A stretch of 32,054 nt of DNA from an uncultured Sphingorhabdus sp. (GCF_937872355.1 NZ_CALMSV010000149.1:1-32054); one strand, 5' to 3'. Shown: positions 7,715 through 16,020, numbered from the stretch's first letter. Translations and numbers: made by a program. Notes: generated by a model not told the origin, from the letters alone.

Positions 7715-7738
7715 TCCCCTCCCACAAGCGGGAGGGGA
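7715..7738. repeat. Perfect 9-bp hairpin repeat after the tonB-like gene
   Basis: TCCCCTCCC-ACAAGC-GGGAGGGGA is a perfect inverted repeat between the tonB-like stop and the next gene. It lacks a T run on either strand, so a standard terminator is doubtful. It looks like a dispersed REP-type hairpin, which needs a genome-wide count. Confidence 0.7.
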
Positions 7739-7749
7739 GTTTGCCGACA

Positions 7750-8400
7750 TCAATCAATCGTGAAACGCCCACTCAGCGTCTGCCAATCCTCAACCGCGAC
7801 ATCACTGCGGGTGGCGGGCTTGAAGCGCCAAGCTTTTAGTGCCTGCTTCACCGTTGCCTTGCCAAAGTCGGGATGGGTCGCACGCACCACCTGCGCCTCG
7901 CGCACCCGCCCGTCAGTGCCAATTAGCACGCGGACCGTGGCGGTTCCTTCAATCTCGCGCTGCAGCAGGTTTGCCGGATAATCCGGCTGGAAATCGCGGG
8001 CAAAGCGTGGATCGCGGGTTGCTGCCTTGAAAATCGCTGGCGGATCTGCGGGCGGATCGTTGATCAGGGTTTCGCCTGTGCCATTACCTTCAGCGACGAC
8101 ACTGCCTTTCGTCTCCTCGTACCCCGTGCGAATGGCAACGGGATCTTTGGGTATCTCTTTGATAATCGGGTCCGGAGCATAAACCGGATCAAGCGGCTTG
8201 GTGTCGGTGTCCGGCTTCTTCTCGTCCACTTCTGGACGAAGCGGTTCGACAGGGATGCTCCGCCCTTCAAACGGATCGCGTTTGAACTCTTCAACAATCA
8301 CCGGCGACAGCGCGACCGCCAAGATGATGCTGCCATTCACCCCGATGGCAAGCGCCATGCTCATGGGGTTGGGGCGTTTGTTTTCGGTTGCGTAACTCAT
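7750..8400 (-). CDS. Energy transducer TonB-like protein
   Basis: The 216-residue protein has the three-part TonB layout. A short cytoplasmic N-terminus is followed by one membrane anchor (about residues 14-34, SMALAIGVNGSIILAVALSPVIV). A periplasmic region rich in Pro, Lys, Glu and Asp spans about 40-110. The C-terminal TonB domain (about 130-216) contains DYPANLLQREIEGTATVRVLIGTDG and ends in AWRFKPATR. It should couple the proton gradient to outer-membrane transport through TonB-dependent receptors, although exbB/exbD are not in the window. A GGAGAGG ribosome-binding site precedes ATG 8400. It could instead be one of the TonB paralogues with another envelope role. Confidence 0.88.
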   Translation of the reverse strand: MSYATENKRPNPMSMALAIGVNGSIILAVALSPVIVEEFKRDPFEGRSIPVEPLRPEVDEKKPDTDTKPLDPVYAPDPIIKEIPKDPVAIRTGYEETKGSVVAEGNGTGETLINDPPADPPAIFKAATRDPRFARDFQPDYPANLLQREIEGTATVRVLIGTDGRVREAQVVRATHPDFGKATVKQALKAWRFKPATRSDVAVEDWQTLSGRFTID

Positions 8401-8771
8401 TGCAGCTCCTCTCCTGCAGCTTTGCGGCTACCGGCCCGGAGCAAGTGCGAATCAGCCAATCCGGGCCGATAGTCGCGAGTTAATGATACAACATAACATG
8501 ACAATGTCAATTGCAGGTGTAGAGAATTTACAACGCAGTGGATTTCGGAAAAACCGGGATAGGCTTCACGCAGAGGCGCAGAGATCGCAGAGTTTCGAAC
8601 GGCGCGCGAGCGCCTATTTTCGTTTCACGCAAAGACGCAAAGACGCGAAGCGGTTAGATTGGCACATCGCCATCTTTGCGTCTTCGCGTCTTTGCGTGAT
8701 GAAATGAGTGGCGCTGCGCGCCGCAGTCAGAGTTCTTTGCGAACTCTGCGCCTCTGCGTGAAATAAAAGTT
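8401..8771. other. 371-base gene-free stretch dominated by a repeat element
   Basis: No credible gene is seen between the tonB-like start and the small lipoprotein gene. About 200 bases of it are the nested inverted repeat at 8565-8762. The part next to the tonB-like gene (8401-8560) should hold its promoter, but I could not place one with confidence. Confidence 0.7.
8565..8762. repeat. Nested inverted-repeat (foldback) element
   Basis: The outer arms are a perfect 19-bp inverted repeat: TTCACGCAGAGGCGCAGAG at 8565-8583 and its complement at 8744-8762. The inner arms at 8625-8650 and 8674-8699 match at 24 of 26 positions and consist of ACGCAAAG/ACGCGAAG units. A further perfect 7-bp hairpin, AGAGTTC/GAACTCT, sits at 8729-8747. 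The arms are built from near-repeats of ACGCAGAG/ACGCAAAG. It encodes no convincing protein. From memory, repeats of this kind recur between genes in several bacterial groups. Confidence 0.85.
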
Positions 8772-9083
8772 CTAAGCCTTGATCGCGCAGATAACGCCAG
8801 ATGAACTCACCACGCCCAATATCTCTGGATCCTGCAGCGCCTTGGTGCGCTTGACGAATTCCTCGATGGTGATCTGGCTGGCCTTCTTGCCTTGCAGCTT
8901 TTTGAGGCCATTCAACTTGTTGAGCTGAAACAGCGACAGCCGGTCCACCATACGGTCAGCCATGCAGCCTGCTATGGGTTTGGATAGTCCGGCATCGGTC
9001 AACGCCGTGCGGATGCGCGTTTCCGGCGTGGCGCAACCTGCAAGGGTCAAAGCAACGACGGGAACGAGCAATGCGGCCTTCAT
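8772..9083 (-). CDS. Small putative lipoprotein
   Basis: This is a 103-residue protein with a lipoprotein signal peptide: MKAALLVPVVALTLAGC, lipobox LAGC, lipidated Cys17. The mature part is helical and carries two more cysteines (GCMADRM and GVICAIKA). I recognise no named family. ATG 9083 overlaps the ppa stop by four bases (ATGA), which fixes the start and implies translational coupling to ppa. The longer in-frame form would put a basic stretch before the signal peptide. It is anchored in the envelope, so the link with cytoplasmic pyrophosphatase is probably only shared expression. Confidence 0.85.
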   Translation of the reverse strand: MKAALLVPVVALTLAGCATPETRIRTALTDAGLSKPIAGCMADRMVDRLSLFQLNKLNGLKKLQGKKASQITIEEFVKRTKALQDPEILGVVSSSGVICAIKA

Positions 9084-9616
9084 ACGCCATGTTCCTTCGC
9101 GCGCTCGACGCATTCGATGATGATGCGCTTGGCATCATCGACATCGCCCCAGCCATTGAGCTTGGCCCATTTGCCGGGTTCCAGATCCTTATAGTGCGTG
9201 AAGAAATGCTCGATCTGCTGCAGCACGATCGGCGGCATGTCCTTATAGGTCACGACGTCGGCATAATAAGGGAAGGTGGTGTTCACAGGCACGCACAGCA
9301 GCTTTTCATCGCCGCCCTTGTCGTCTTCCATCAACAGCACGCCTACCGGTCTGCATTTCACTACGGCACCCGCAACAATCGGTGAACGCGCCACGACGAG
9401 CGCATCGAGCGGATCGCCATCCTCACCCAGCGTGTGCGGTACGAAGCCATAATTGGCGGGATAGCGCATCGGGGTGTGCAGGAACCGGTCGACGAACAGC
9501 GCGCCCGATGCCTTGTCGAATTCATATTTCACCGGTTCGCCGCCGATAGGAACTTCGATGAGGACGTTGAGGCTTTCGGGCGGGTTGTCGCCAGCGGGGA
9601 TGAGGTCGATACGCAT
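9080..9616 (-). CDS. ppa: Inorganic pyrophosphatase
   Basis: This is a 178-residue family I soluble pyrophosphatase, the usual bacterial length. It has the metal-binding signature EDGDPLDALVV (aspartates at about 65-70), the upstream YEFDKASGALFVDR substrate region, and the conserved acidic EDDKGGDEKLL segment. It hydrolyses pyrophosphate in the cytoplasm, which pulls nucleotide and tRNA-charging reactions forward. The start at 9616 is supported by an AAGGCC ribosome-binding site and by the usual N-terminus MRIDLIPAGDNPPESLNVLIEVP. It is divergent from hisS, which begins 116 bases away. Confidence 0.97.
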   Translation of the reverse strand: MRIDLIPAGDNPPESLNVLIEVPIGGEPVKYEFDKASGALFVDRFLHTPMRYPANYGFVPHTLGEDGDPLDALVVARSPIVAGAVVKCRPVGVLLMEDDKGGDEKLLCVPVNTTFPYYADVVTYKDMPPIVLQQIEHFFTHYKDLEPGKWAKLNGWGDVDDAKRIIIECVERAKEHGV

Positions 9617-9732
9617 GGGAGTAGGCCTTTATGGTTGTTTGGCGCGGCCCCTAGTCGAATATTGCGGCTTACGGAAGGCTGAATAGCGGCCTATTCCCCC
9701 ATATCACAAAACCCGCTAGGGACGCGCGCGAT

Positions 9733-10980
9733 ATGGCAAAGATTCAGACCCCCCAGCCCGTGCGCGGCACACAGGATATGTATGGCGAAACCGAAGAGCG
9801 GTTCGCGCATGTCGTCTCCACCTTTGAACGCGTGCGGCGGCTTTATGGGTTCAAGGGGCTGCAACTGCCGGTGATCGAGCCGACCGCGGTCTTTGCGCGC
9901 AGTCTGGGTGAGGCGACCGATGTCGTGTCGAAGGAAATGTACACGTTCGAGGATCGCGGTGGGGATTCGATCACGCTGCGCCCCGAATTTACTGCCGGGA
10001 TTGCGCGTGCCTACCTCACCAATGGCTGGCAGCAGCATGCACCGATGAAGGTAACCGCGCACGGGCCCCTGTTCCGCTATGAACGCCCGCAAAAGGGCCG
10101 CTATCGCCAGTTCCATCAGATCGACGCTGAAATCATCGGCGCGGCCGAACCGGCGGCGGATGTTGAACTGCTGGTGATGGCCGACCAGTTGCTGCACGAA
10201 CTGGGCATCAAGGAAGGTGTGACGCTGGAATTGAATACGCTGGGGGATGCAGCCAGCCGCGATGCCTGGCGCGCGGCGCTGATCACCTATTTCAACGATC
10301 ATAAGGATGTCCTCTCGGAAGACAGCCTGTCGCGACTGGAAAAGAACCCGCTGCGCATCCTCGATAGCAAAGACCCCGATGATCGCGGCGTCGCCCATGC
10401 CGCGCCCAAGATCGATGAATTTTTGAGCGGCGAGGCGCAGGACTTTTTTGGAGCTGTGACTGCCGGGCTGGATGCGGCCGGCGTGGCCTGGACGCGCAAT
10501 GCAAAGCTGGTGCGCGGCCTCGATTATTATCGCCACACGGCCTTTGAATTCACCACTGACAGGTTGGGCGCACAAGGCACCGTGTTGGGTGGTGGGCGCT
10601 ATGACGGGCTGATCGAAAATCTGGGTGGGCCTGCAACGCCTGCAGTAGGTTGGGCTGCGGGGATCGAGCGGTTAGCAATGTTGATTGATTCGCCCCAGGC
10701 CCTCCCTCTTTCAGTGATCATCGCGGTTGAGGATGACGTTGCTATTCCTGCGGCGATCAAGTTGCTTGCGGCGTTGAGGCGACGTCAATTGTCCGCCGAA
10801 ATGATCGCTTCCGGCTCTCCTCGCAAACGTTACGATAAAGCGACGAAGGTTTGGGCGAAGGTACTCGTAGCCTTAAACGCTTCGGACGGGGTGATTTCAT
10901 TTCGATCGCAATCAGCTAATATTTGTGAAGAGCTGTTGGCAGTGAATGAAATTGCCGAAACGTTTGCCAGCCAAAAATGA
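9733..10980 (+). CDS. hisS: Histidine--tRNA ligase
   Basis: This is a 415-residue class II aminoacyl-tRNA synthetase. It shows the N-terminal RGTQDMYGE, motif 2 within [12 protein letters not shown], the histidine-specific [15 protein letters not shown] (about residue 258), GGGRYDGL, and motif 3 in [12 protein letters not shown]. The catalytic domain is well conserved. The C-terminal anticodon-binding domain (from about residue 320) reads unusually and lacks the typical ASGTV...G-E-Q-like ending. Its DNA from about 10680 is visibly poorer in G+C than the catalytic part. The stop overlaps the prfA ATG by four bases, so the two translation genes form one unit. Confidence 0.96.
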   Translation: MAKIQTPQPVRGTQDMYGETEERFAHVVSTFERVRRLYGFKGLQLPVIEPTAVFARSLGEATDVVSKEMYTFEDRGGDSITLRPEFTAGIARAYLTNGWQQHAPMKVTAHGPLFRYERPQKGRYRQFHQIDAEIIGAAEPAADVELLVMADQLLHELGIKEGVTLELNTLGDAASRDAWRAALITYFNDHKDVLSEDSLSRLEKNPLRILDSKDPDDRGVAHAAPKIDEFLSGEAQDFFGAVTAGLDAAGVAWTRNAKLVRGLDYYRHTAFEFTTDRLGAQGTVLGGGRYDGLIENLGGPATPAVGWAAGIERLAMLIDSPQALPLSVIIAVEDDVAIPAAIKLLAALRRRQLSAEMIASGSPRKRYDKATKVWAKVLVALNASDGVISFRSQSANICEELLAVNEIAETFASQK

Positions 10981-12056
10981 CCGCCATCTCCCCCCAACGC
11001 ATCGCGCAGATCGAGGCGCGCTTTGCCGAGCTTGAGGCGCGGATGGCCTCTGGTACGCTGGAGGGCGATGCCTTTGTGCAGGCGTCGAAAGAATATTCGG
11101 AGCTCGAGCCGGTCGCCAAAGCCGCCGCTGCACTGCGTGGGCTTCGTGACGAACTGGCGGGGCTAGAGGAAATGCTGTCGGGCGACGATGCTGACCTCAA
11201 AGCCATGGCCGCCGAGGAAATCGATGGCGTATGCGAACGGATCGAGGCGGGGGAGCATGACCTTGCCATCCTCCTCCTCCCCCGCGATGTTGCCGACCAG
11301 CGTTCGGCGATGCTCGAAATCCGCGCAGGCACTGGCGGGGATGAGGCGGCGTTGTTCGCGGGCGATCTTTACCGCATGTATGAACGCTATGCGCAGGCGC
11401 AGGGCTGGAAGGTCGAGCCGATCTCGATGAGCGCATCTGACGTGGGCGGGTTCAAGGAAATCGTCGCCGCGGTTTCGGGTGCGGGCGTTTTTGCCAAGCT
11501 GAAATTCGAAAGCGGCGTGCACCGGGTACAGCGTGTGCCGGTGACCGAAAGCGGCGGCCGCATCCATACCAGCGCGGCGACCGTTGCGGTGCTACCTGAA
11601 CCGACCGAGGTCGATGTCCATATCGAGGACAGGGACCTGAAGATCGACGTCTATCGCGCGTCGGGTGCGGGCGGGCAGCATGTGAACACCACCGATAGCG
11701 CGGTGCGCATCACCCACGCGCCGACCGGCATCGTCGTCACCTGCCAGGACGGGCGCAGCCAGCACAAGAATAAGGAAAAGGCGATGCAGGTGCTGCGCGC
11801 CCGCATCTATGAAAAGGAACGCGAAGAGGCGCAGGGGGCCGAGGCCGAGGCGCGCAAGGCAATGGTTGGGTCAGGCGACCGCAGCGAGCGCATCCGCACC
11901 TATAATTTCCCGCAAGGCCGCGTCACCGACCATCGCATCAACCTGACGCTGCACAAGCTGCCCGAAATATTGGAAGGCGCAGGGCTCGCCGAAATGGTTG
12001 ACGCGTTGATAGCCGAGGACCAGTCTGCGCGACTGGCGGGGATGGATGCCGGTTAA
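10977..12056 (+). CDS. prfA: Peptide chain release factor 1
   Basis: This is a 359-residue class I release factor. The stop-codon recognition tripeptide is PVT, within [15 protein letters not shown], which marks RF1 (UAA/UAG) rather than RF2. The peptidyl-tRNA hydrolysis motif GGQ lies in [17 protein letters not shown] at about residues 230-235. The N-terminal helical domain and the C-terminal [18 protein letters not shown] are also typical. It overlaps hisS by four bases. The GGQ methyltransferase gene prmC, which often follows prfA, is absent here; a foldback repeat follows instead. Confidence 0.97.
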   Translation: MTAISPQRIAQIEARFAELEARMASGTLEGDAFVQASKEYSELEPVAKAAAALRGLRDELAGLEEMLSGDDADLKAMAAEEIDGVCERIEAGEHDLAILLLPRDVADQRSAMLEIRAGTGGDEAALFAGDLYRMYERYAQAQGWKVEPISMSASDVGGFKEIVAAVSGAGVFAKLKFESGVHRVQRVPVTESGGRIHTSAATVAVLPEPTEVDVHIEDRDLKIDVYRASGAGGQHVNTTDSAVRITHAPTGIVVTCQDGRSQHKNKEKAMQVLRARIYEKEREEAQGAEAEARKAMVGSGDRSERIRTYNFPQGRVTDHRINLTLHKLPEILEGAGLAEMVDALIAEDQSARLAGMDAG

Positions 12057-12057
12057 A

Positions 12058-12196
12058 TCATGATGGCATCACGTTTAAACATCACCATAGCCCTGAGCCT
12101 GTCGAAGGGCGCTTGTCTGCTGGGCGTGGTTGGTGCTTTGCACCGCCTGCGGCACCGACAGGCTCAGCACTACGGCTTGGTGTAGGACCATCATGA
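12058..12196. repeat. Foldback repeat element between prfA and the GST gene
   Basis: Three nested inverted pairs lie in 139 bases. The outer arms are TCATGATGG (12058-12066) and CCATCATGA (12188-12196). The middle arms are CTGAGCCTGTCG (12093-12104) and CGACAGGCTCAG (12156-12167). An inner hairpin GGTGC-TTT-GCACC is at 12132-12144. The CGACAGGCTCAG unit is, from memory, part of a very common dispersed intergenic repeat in sphingomonads and some other proteobacteria. No protein is encoded. Confidence 0.82.
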
Positions 12197-12230
12197 AGTA
12201 GATTTTAGTTCGCTGGAGGAGAGTAGAACA

Positions 12231-12872
12231 ATGAAATTATACCAGTCAGTTGGCCCCAACCCCCGTGTTGTCCTCTTCTACCTTGCCGAAAAAGGTCTCA
12301 AGATTGACCGTGCGTTTGTCGATATTCGTGCAGGTGAAAACCGGCAGGGTGAATGGCTGAAAAAACATCCACGTGGTGGCATTCCCGTCCTCGAACTCGA
12401 TGATGGCAGCCTGATTTCCGAAGCGACGGTGATTTGCGACTATCTCGACGAGCGTTTTCCCGAAAATCCGTTGGTGGGGGCGACTCCGGAAGCGCGCGCT
12501 GCCGTTCGCGCCGCTATCCGCCATATCGATTACAGCATCGGCAGCCCGATGATGAACGGCTTCCGAAGCGCCGAGGGCCTTCCGATGTTCGAGAACCGCA
12601 TGCTGTGCGTTCCCGAGGCTGCGCCGGGCAACAAGGCCTATGCGCAGGATGGTATGCGGCAGGCCGACGAACTTTTGAGCCGGCAGGCTTTTGTCGCAGG
12701 GGACAGTTTCACGCTCGCCGATATATCACTCTTCTGCTGGGTCGAATTTGGCGCAATGGTGGGGCAGCCAATCCCTGACGATGCTGCGCACCTAAAGGCG
12801 TGGCGCGACAAGGTTGCCGCCATGCCGTCAGCAATTGCCAGCGCTGATCCTAAGCACGGGTTGGCCGACTAA
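12231..12872 (+). CDS. Glutathione S-transferase family protein
   Basis: This 213-residue protein has an N-terminal thioredoxin-like domain (residues 1-78; YQSVGPNPRVVLFYLAEKGL, then RGGIPVLELDDG with the conserved cis-proline, and LISEATVICDYLDERFP, the glutathione-binding SE-type motif). A helical C-terminal domain has FTLADISLFCWVEF, including the conserved N-cap aspartate. These are general features of GSTs. A GGAGGAG ribosome-binding site lies before ATG 12231. The substrate cannot be predicted. The gene stands alone, separated from prfA by a repeat and followed by a large hairpin. Confidence 0.92.
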   Translation: MKLYQSVGPNPRVVLFYLAEKGLKIDRAFVDIRAGENRQGEWLKKHPRGGIPVLELDDGSLISEATVICDYLDERFPENPLVGATPEARAAVRAAIRHIDYSIGSPMMNGFRSAEGLPMFENRMLCVPEAAPGNKAYAQDGMRQADELLSRQAFVAGDSFTLADISLFCWVEFGAMVGQPIPDDAAHLKAWRDKVAAMPSAIASADPKHGLAD

Positions 12873-13148
12873 GCTCAAATTGCAATTTCAGGAAGTGCCG
12901 GGACGGGTTGGTGCGAGACCAGATAAGCAACCAACCCGTCCATGGCGTGTGGGTGTTGAACATATATCTATATGCAGTGCCCGTGCCAGTTTTACATCAT
13001 GCCAGTAAAACAATTACTTAGTTGGTTTCAGCGAAATTAACTTTCTTCGCGCTGTAAAAATCGCCGACAATTTGACGCTTTTCCCCAGCCATTTGTCCGT
13101 TCGCCGATGTCGTTCGTCGAAGCGGTGGTTTACATCCGTAATCGATAT
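12873..13148. other. Intergenic region with a large hairpin
   Basis: No gene is seen between the GST stop and the blaI operator; counted to the blaI start the gap is 325 bases. A perfect 12-bp inverted repeat, GGACGGGTTGGT (12901-12912) and ACCAACCCGTCC (12930-12941), encloses a 17-base loop. It lies 29 bases after the GST stop and lacks a T tract, so it may end transcription only with Rho or stabilise the 3' end. The rest is relatively A+T-rich. Confidence 0.7.
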
Positions 13149-13164
13149 GACTACGCCTGTAGTC
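13149..13164. promoter_or_regulatory. Candidate BlaI-type operator
   Basis: GACTAC-GCCT-GTAGTC is a perfect 6-bp-arm palindrome 34 bases before the blaI start. BlaI/MecI regulators bind dyads with TAC/GTA half-sites, so this is a reasonable autoregulatory operator. There is no direct evidence that it is bound. Confidence 0.55.
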
Positions 13165-13197
13165 GAATATGAGGCAACATAGGTAAGGTGATTCTGG

Positions 13198-13566
13198 ATG
13201 TCCGAACGTATCAGTGAAGCAGAGTTGGCAGTGATGGAAGTGCTTTGGGAGGAAGCGCCCCTGACCGCCACCGATGTTGCCGGCAGGGTGGCCCGCCAGC
13301 GCGACTGGTCTTTGGCGACAGTGAAGACCTTGCTGTCGCGCCTCGTCGCGAAGGAAGCGGTCGGCCATCATCTCGACGGCCGCCGCTTTCTCTATTCGCC
13401 GCTGGTGCAGCGCGAAGCCTATGTCACGCGCGAATCGCGCCGCCTCGTCGACCGCTTTTTCGGCGGCAAGCTGATGCCGCTGGTCGCGCACCTTGCCGAA
13501 CAGCAGAGCCTGAGCGACGATGAAATTGCCCAAATCGAAAAGCTGCTGAGGGAGATGAAATCATGA
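13198..13566 (+). CDS. BlaI/MecI/CopY family transcriptional repressor
   Basis: This is a 122-residue protein with the family's winged-helix DNA-binding domain: residues 6-75, ISEAELAVMEVLWEEAPLTATDVA, then SLATVKTLLSRLVAKEAV and the wing DGRRFLYSPLV. A C-terminal dimerisation helix follows. Family members are released from DNA when a membrane metalloprotease is activated. The stop overlaps the M56 protease start by four bases, the classical repressor/sensor pair. No beta-lactamase gene is in the window, so the regulated function may be envelope stress or copper rather than resistance. Confidence 0.95.
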   Translation: MSERISEAELAVMEVLWEEAPLTATDVAGRVARQRDWSLATVKTLLSRLVAKEAVGHHLDGRRFLYSPLVQREAYVTRESRRLVDRFFGGKLMPLVAHLAEQQSLSDDEIAQIEKLLREMKS

Positions 13567-15188
13567 CGGAGTGGCTGAGCGATACATTGCTTGCGACCAG
13601 CGCGTTGCTGCTGCTGGTGCTTTTGATCCGAGCTCCTGTGGCACGCCATTTCGGCGCGGGCACGGCCTATTTCCTGTGGGCTTTGCCTGCGGCGAGACTG
13701 TTCATGCCGACGCTGACGCAGGAAGTCTCCGCTCCTGCGGTACCGGTCGACGCAGCGATTGTTGAAACCGTGCGCGAAGCCGCACTCACGACGGTGACGG
13801 CAAATGCACCGGTGTCTCCGGTAACCGGTATGACGATCGATTGGTCGGTCGTCGGACTGTCGCTCTGGCTGGGCGGGGCGGCGTTGCTCTTCATAATCCA
13901 GATGTTCCGCTACACAGCGATGCGCGAAGAATTGCTGAGCGATGCGGTCGAAATCGATCAGCTCGATGGAATCCGTGTCATCCAGACCGACCGCATACCC
14001 GGCCCGCTCGCATTCGGTCTTTTCAAACGCTACGTCGCTGTTCCGCGCGAATTCACGCGCACCTTTTCGCCCCGCGAGCGCGAACTGGCTCTGGCGCATG
14101 AACTGGCGCACCATCGTGGCGGAGACCTATTCGCCAACATGGCGGCCTTCATCTTCCTGTGCCTGATGTGGTTCAACCCACTCGCCTGGATGGCCTGGAG
14201 CGCGTTCCGTTTCGATCAGGAGGCAGCATGTGATGCCCGCGTTGTCGCTGGTGCCGATGCCTCCACGCGCCAAAGCTATGGCCGCGCCCTCGCGCGCACT
14301 GCCACCGAAGGGCTGCCGGCTTTTGCAATGGCGCTTAACAACCCCAAAACAATAATTCAGAGATTGAGGAGACTGATGATGAATGAGACCAGCAAAGGTC
14401 GTCGATTGACCGGCAAGCTGGCGATCCTGGCAGCGGCCATCGTTGCCCTGCCATTGACCGCAACTGTTGTGCCCGTGTTTGCCGAAGACCAACCGGCGCC
14501 CGCAGGTTCCGAAGGAGAAAAGACGGTTGAAGTCCGCAAACACAAGGTGATCGTCGTAAAGAATGTCGACGGAAAGGATGTAACTGTCGATGTTTCGGGC
14601 GACACCGAAACGCCTTTTGTCAAAAAGATCGAGAAAGACGGAAAAACGATCATTTTGCGTTCGAACAAAGAATTAAGTGAAACCGATGTCGCCAAGATGG
14701 TCGCAGAAGCAGAAGCTTCCCGCGCCAAGGCCGAATGGCAGCATGCTGATGGTGAGAAGAAGACCGCTATGGTCGTTCGCGTCGACAAGGACGGCAAGCT
14801 GGCCGACCCCTCTGGTGCAGATTACATGCATTTCGTTGTTGATGAAGTGGTGATGCCTCCAATGCCTCCAGCACCCCCTGGCGCACCCACCGTCGAAATG
14901 CGCAAGGTGCAGTTCAAATGCAATGACGGCGAGTTAGTGACAACCAATATCGAGGGTATGGACGGTGATAAAAAGGCGCATGTCAAAATCGCCATTTGCG
15001 CCGAGGCTCATGCGAAGATGGCCCGCACCCATGCTATTCAAGGCCTCAAAGAAGCCCGCGAGAGCATCAAGCGTGACGCAGATATGCCCGAATCGGTACG
15101 CAAGGATGTCCTGAAAAGCCTTCAGGAAAATATCGAGCAGCTGGAGCGTGAACTGAAAAACGCGCCCGAGGCCAGCGGCGACGCCTGA
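13563..15188 (+). CDS. M56 family (BlaR1-like) membrane metalloprotease
   Basis: This is a 541-residue membrane protein. Transmembrane segments are near residues 7-23, 34-49, 96-115, 192-212 and 277-297. The zinc site is HELAHH (179-184) with a downstream glutamate in DQEAACD (about 220). This is the M56 peptidase domain of BlaR1/MecR1. BlaR1 has a penicillin-binding domain after the last helix; this protein instead has about 240 charged residues with beta-rich segments (HKVIVVKNVDGKDVTVDV), a proline run (MPPMPPAPPGAP) and a helical end. It probably senses an unknown envelope signal and cleaves the paired repressor. It ends near a strong terminator. Confidence 0.9.
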   Translation: MTEWLSDTLLATSALLLLVLLIRAPVARHFGAGTAYFLWALPAARLFMPTLTQEVSAPAVPVDAAIVETVREAALTTVTANAPVSPVTGMTIDWSVVGLSLWLGGAALLFIIQMFRYTAMREELLSDAVEIDQLDGIRVIQTDRIPGPLAFGLFKRYVAVPREFTRTFSPRERELALAHELAHHRGGDLFANMAAFIFLCLMWFNPLAWMAWSAFRFDQEAACDARVVAGADASTRQSYGRALARTATEGLPAFAMALNNPKTIIQRLRRLMMNETSKGRRLTGKLAILAAAIVALPLTATVVPVFAEDQPAPAGSEGEKTVEVRKHKVIVVKNVDGKDVTVDVSGDTETPFVKKIEKDGKTIILRSNKELSETDVAKMVAEAEASRAKAEWQHADGEKKTAMVVRVDKDGKLADPSGADYMHFVVDEVVMPPMPPAPPGAPTVEMRKVQFKCNDGELVTTNIEGMDGDKKAHVKIAICAEAHAKMARTHAIQGLKEARESIKRDADMPESVRKDVLKSLQENIEQLERELKNAPEASGDA

Positions 15189-15220
15189 TCAGATTTGCAT
15201 TAGCTACATGAAAACATCTG

Positions 15221-15250
15221 AGGGGTGGGTCGTATGATCCACCCCTTTTC
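15221..15250 (+). terminator. Rho-independent terminator of the blaI/M56 operon
   Basis: A 10-pair stem GGGGTGGGTC/GATCCACCCC (one G-U pair in RNA) with a GTAT loop is followed by TTTT. It lies 33 bases after the M56 stop codon. Confidence 0.88.
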
Positions 15251-15288
15251 CATTGCCCCCTTGCCTGTCCGTCACCATATAGGCGGGT

Positions 15289-16020
15289 ATGAGCGACTGG
15301 CCCGACAGTATTTACGCAGGCGAAACCGAACAGCATGAGTCGTTGGTTCGGCGCGTGTTGGCGCCCAATCCTTCGCCTTACACCTTCACGGGCACCCAAA
15401 CCTGGCTTGTCGGCGCGGGAAATGAAATTGCCGTTATCGATCCGGGCCCTGCGGGGAGCGGGCTCAGCATCGGCGATCCCAAGGACATGAATGGTGAAGG
15501 CCATGTCGAGGCGATCCTGCGTGCCGTGGGCGACGCGAAGATCACCGCCATCCTCTGCACCCACACGCATCGCGACCACTCGCCCGCTGCGGCGCCCCTC
15601 AAGGCGCTGACGGGGGCTCCAATCATTGGCTGCGCACCGCTTTCGATTGCGGACGATGGCCCGCGCGCCGATAGCGCTTTTGACCCTGATTATGCCCCCG
15701 ATCGGATACTCGCCGATGGTGAGCGGATCTCCGGTGAGGGCTGGACAGTCGAGGCGGTTGCGACCCCCGGGCCCACCCCCAACCATCTTTGCTACGCATT
15801 GCTCGAAAGCGGGGCGTTGTTCACCGGCGACCATGTGATGAAATGGTCGACCAGCGTTGTCTCCCCGCCCGATGGCGACATGTCTGCCTATATGGCTTCG
15901 CTGCAAAAGCTCTATGACCGCGAAGATCGCGTCTATTATCCTGCGCATGGGCCGGCGGTCGACAATCCCCGGCAGTTGGTGCGCGGCATGATCGGCCACC
16001 GGCGCATGCGCGAGCGGTAG
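15289..16020 (+). CDS. MBL-fold metallo-hydrolase, cut short by an in-frame amber codon
   Basis: The 243-residue product has a full metallo-beta-lactamase fold. The metal motif THTHRDH is at 91-97, further ligands are His166 (GPTPNHLCY), Asp181 (TGDH) and His220 (PAHGP). The nearest type is the LACTB2-like group of hydrolases and nucleases. Such proteins normally carry a winged-helix C-terminal domain. Here TAG at 16018-16020 stops translation, yet the same frame continues for 59 more codons that encode that domain. A glutamine codon CAG changed by one base would explain it. The motif usually written GHT-x-x-H is GPT-x-x-H here, another hint of decay, although the ligand histidine is kept. 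The truncated enzyme may still fold, but its activity is uncertain. Confidence 0.85.
   Translation: MSDWPDSIYAGETEQHESLVRRVLAPNPSPYTFTGTQTWLVGAGNEIAVIDPGPAGSGLSIGDPKDMNGEGHVEAILRAVGDAKITAILCTHTHRDHSPAAAPLKALTGAPIIGCAPLSIADDGPRADSAFDPDYAPDRILADGERISGEGWTVEAVATPGPTPNHLCYALLESGALFTGDHVMKWSTSVVSPPDGDMSAYMASLQKLYDREDRVYYPAHGPAVDNPRQLVRGMIGHRRMRER

Noticed and set aside
8483-8707. A 74-codon open frame inside the inverted-repeat element
   Set aside because: It is made of the repeat arms, has no ribosome-binding site, and its translation reflects the ACGCAAAG units.
9691-10575. Open frame of 294 codons antisense to hisS
   Set aside because: The opposite strand is a conserved synthetase; the antisense translation is low-complexity with many His/Gln/Arg and no family features.
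12901-12941. Standard rho-independent terminator after the GST gene
   Set aside because: The 12-bp stem is strong, but the loop is 17 bases and no T tract follows, so it is listed only as a hairpin.
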